From: Ophthalmolycus amberensis
Taxonomy: Eukaryota; Chordata; Actinopteri; Perciformes; Zoarcidae
Assembly (NCBI GenBank): GCA_024529925.1
Contig: JAFEUB010001207.1
Location: 323,501 to 387,500 of the forward strand
Direction of reading: 5' to 3'
DNA length: 64,000 nucleotides
In this document: positions 63,701 through 64,000 of the stretch, one piece after another
Numbering within the stretch: the first letter of the stretch is position 1
How the letters are laid out: each line of letters begins with the position of its first letter
Made by a program: the position numbers and the translations under genes
Notes under the pieces: model-generated
Seen by the model: the letters and a program-made list of their open reading frames with translations, nothing else
The model's database searches: none
What the model was told of the DNA's origin: nothing

Positions 63701-64000
63701 AAAAGGTGAGCGAAGTTCATCTGGCCTCCTGGAGTGGGAATCCATCAATGATGCCATGGAAGCCCTATCTCTGATCAACCATTTCCAGATGAAAAATCCC
63801 AGTAAGTTCTCATCGCCTTACAATAACATATTGTTGACATTGTCTTGCTGGTCGTGTAGTTTTACAATATACTGTACATTTATAGCCTTCATATTGTCCT
63901 TTACCTTCATACTGCATGTTTCCTTTCTTTCTTCCCTCTTCCAGGTGGGCCCTACCCGTACACACTGAAGCTGTGTTTCTCAACCACACACCATGCCAAC
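51736..64000 (+). CDS. hnrnpl: hnrnpl, heterogeneous nuclear ribonucleoprotein L (14 exons, lacks only the stop codon at the window edge)
   Basis: This nuclear RNA-binding splicing regulator recognises CA-rich RNA. Coding exons: 51736-51819, 52309-52427, 55267-55504, 56074-56159, 56282-56378, 56482-56554, 61795-61830, 62082-62150, 62253-62503, 62891-63012, 63122-63323, 63419-63476, 63706-63801 and 63945-64000. Phases agree throughout. All introns are GT-AG except intron 4 (AT-AC). RRM1 starts VVHIRGLVD, RRM2 starts NNVLLLTVINPIYPIT and contains QRIVIFRKNGVQAMVEFDS, RRM3 starts PVLMVYGLEPAKV, and RRM4 starts PSNVLHFFN. A KRQRQPALLGDHP linker and a Gly/Tyr/Pro-rich segment lie between RRM2 and RRM3. 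The frame ends KLCFSTTHHAN at the last base of the window, where the family's stop is expected next. HNRNPL rather than HNRNPLL is favoured by this linker and the C-terminus. Confidence 0.96.
52648..53511 (-). mobile_element. Tc1/mariner element, internally deleted, in hnrnpl intron 2
   Basis: The 29-bp terminal repeats read cactcaccagccactttatt at the left, and aataaagtggccggtgagtg at the right as their complement, next to TA-rich flanks. The minus strand encodes an N-terminal helix-turn-helix part (MGKKGDLSDFERGMVVGAR, 53361 downward). It also encodes a C-terminal DDE part (YFQQDNALCHKA, then SPHLNPTEHLWDVVER), with the catalytic middle deleted. The element is non-autonomous. Confidence 0.88.
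53672..54867. mobile_element. 1.2-kb foldback DNA element with a giant internal palindrome, hnrnpl intron 2
   Basis: The outer inverted repeats are ccgtacttttcggactata and tatagtccggaaagtacgg. Within, arms 53819-54123 and 54173-54478 (about 305 nt each) are near-perfect inverted copies around a 49-nt loop. Both arms therefore carry the same short frame, starting MDPNSSEQCDRIH, on opposite strands. No transposase is seen. The outer ends contain the recurrent fish motifs tatagtccggtgcgc and gcggcttatag; the superfamily is not assigned. Confidence 0.8.
56160..56281 (+). other. hnrnpl: U12-type AT-AC intron (hnrnpl intron 4)
   Basis: This 122-nt intron begins ATATCCTTT, a perfect match to the minor-spliceosome AT-AC 5' site. 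It ends in AC, with a branch-site motif CCTTAAC at 56262-56268, about 14 nt from the end. The flanking frame joins as MVE|FDSVQSAQ only with this boundary; no GT-AG choice keeps the conserved RRM2 sequence. Confidence 0.93.
56764..56826 (+). repeat. Short tandem duplication in hnrnpl intron 6
   Basis: A unit of about 31 bp (gcaggctcaaagtaagggca followed by tgaggagcaac) occurs twice in tandem. Confidence 0.75.
58080..58970 (+). promoter_or_regulatory. hnrnpl: CA-rich intronic segment, probable hnRNP L autoregulatory region
   Basis: The segment carries dense CA-rich motifs on the sense strand, such as acacaaccac (58530s), accacacactgg (about 58600), gaacacaacacaacgag (about 58680), aacacacagc (about 58711) and gacacaagcatc (about 58893). 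It is not a simple microsatellite. CA-rich RNA is the binding preference of hnRNP L itself. The long open frames seen on both strands are probably due to low stop content and not coding. Confidence 0.55.
58804..58840 (+). other. hnrnpl: Candidate poison exon in hnrnpl intron 6
   Basis: A strong acceptor (tgcctttttcactttgccag, ending 58803) and a strong donor (CAC|gtgagt, 58841) bound a 37-nt segment. Read in the phase left by exon 6, it gives four residues after the split codon and then TAA at 58818-58820. The length is also not a multiple of three. It lies in a CA-rich part of intron 6 (about 58080-58970). Human HNRNPL autoregulates through a poison exon in this same intron bound at CA-rich clusters; equivalence here is inferred from position and logic, not from alignment. 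Confidence 0.6.
59022..59044 (+). repeat. Homopolymer C tract in hnrnpl intron 6
   Basis: Twenty-three consecutive C within a pyrimidine-rich segment, downstream of the candidate poison exon. Confidence 0.9.
61795..61830 (+). CDS. hnrnpl: hnrnpl 36-nt cassette micro-exon 7
   Basis: It encodes ADGEGNWNNSE plus split codons between acceptor cctgcacag and donor gtgtgtgt. Both ends are phase 1 and the length is divisible by three, so skipping joins exon 6 to exon 8 in frame (SGQ then DPNANPNKRQRQ), which is how the human protein reads. It may be a fish-specific optional exon. Confidence 0.65.

Overview
This window is a piece of a teleost fish nuclear chromosome, probably a percomorph. It holds spliced vertebrate genes with short introns, strings of mono- and dinucleotide repeats, and typical fish transposons (L2 LINE, Tc1-like, hAT-type elements with 8-bp target duplications, a tRNA-derived SINE). 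Five protein genes can be assembled exon by exon: the 3' end of mark4 (+, 633-1890), complete ckm (-, coding 8121 to 5954), complete nccrp1 (+, 17514-22042), slc8a2 encoding NCX2 (+, 38340-49448), and hnrnpl (+, 51736 to the window edge, lacking only its stop codon). Their human counterparts lie in 19q13, and MARK4 and CKM are neighbours in human too, so this is a rearranged piece of an old vertebrate linkage group.

Layout. 1-5650: last exons of mark4 and its probable long 3'UTR, converging on ckm. 5650-9600: ckm, with seven coding exons, a noncoding first exon, and a TATA/CCAAT promoter near 9545-9610. 9.7-17.5 kb: gene-poor spacer with a MITE and dispersed repeats. 17.5-22.1 kb: nccrp1, with a hAT element in intron 1. 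22.1-38.2 kb: gene-poor spacer with a 1.9-kb hAT element carrying an alternating-orientation 13-mer array, a 1.06-kb long-TIR element and several microsatellites. One isolated ORF at 26165 looks like a possible first exon. 38.3-50.1 kb: slc8a2 in 12 coding exons; two exons each carry one extra base that breaks the frame. 51.7-64 kb: hnrnpl in 14 coding exons. Its intron 2 is swollen by two DNA transposons, intron 4 is a U12-type AT-AC intron, and the long intron 6 is CA-rich with a candidate poison exon.

The genes do not form one pathway. Ckm, NCX2 and MARK4 act in muscle or nerve energy, calcium and microtubule physiology, hnRNP L is an RNA-binding splicing regulator, and NCCRP1 is an F-box-associated-domain protein. 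The most interesting biology is in gene structure: (1) the last two mark4 exons can be read in two frames to give the long (KA1) and short C-termini; (2) hnrnpl has a textbook AT-AC intron and a probable autoregulatory poison exon; (3) the first half of the slc8a2 reading frame is split by five phase-0 introns. All identifications come from reading translations and splice sites by eye; no database search was run.
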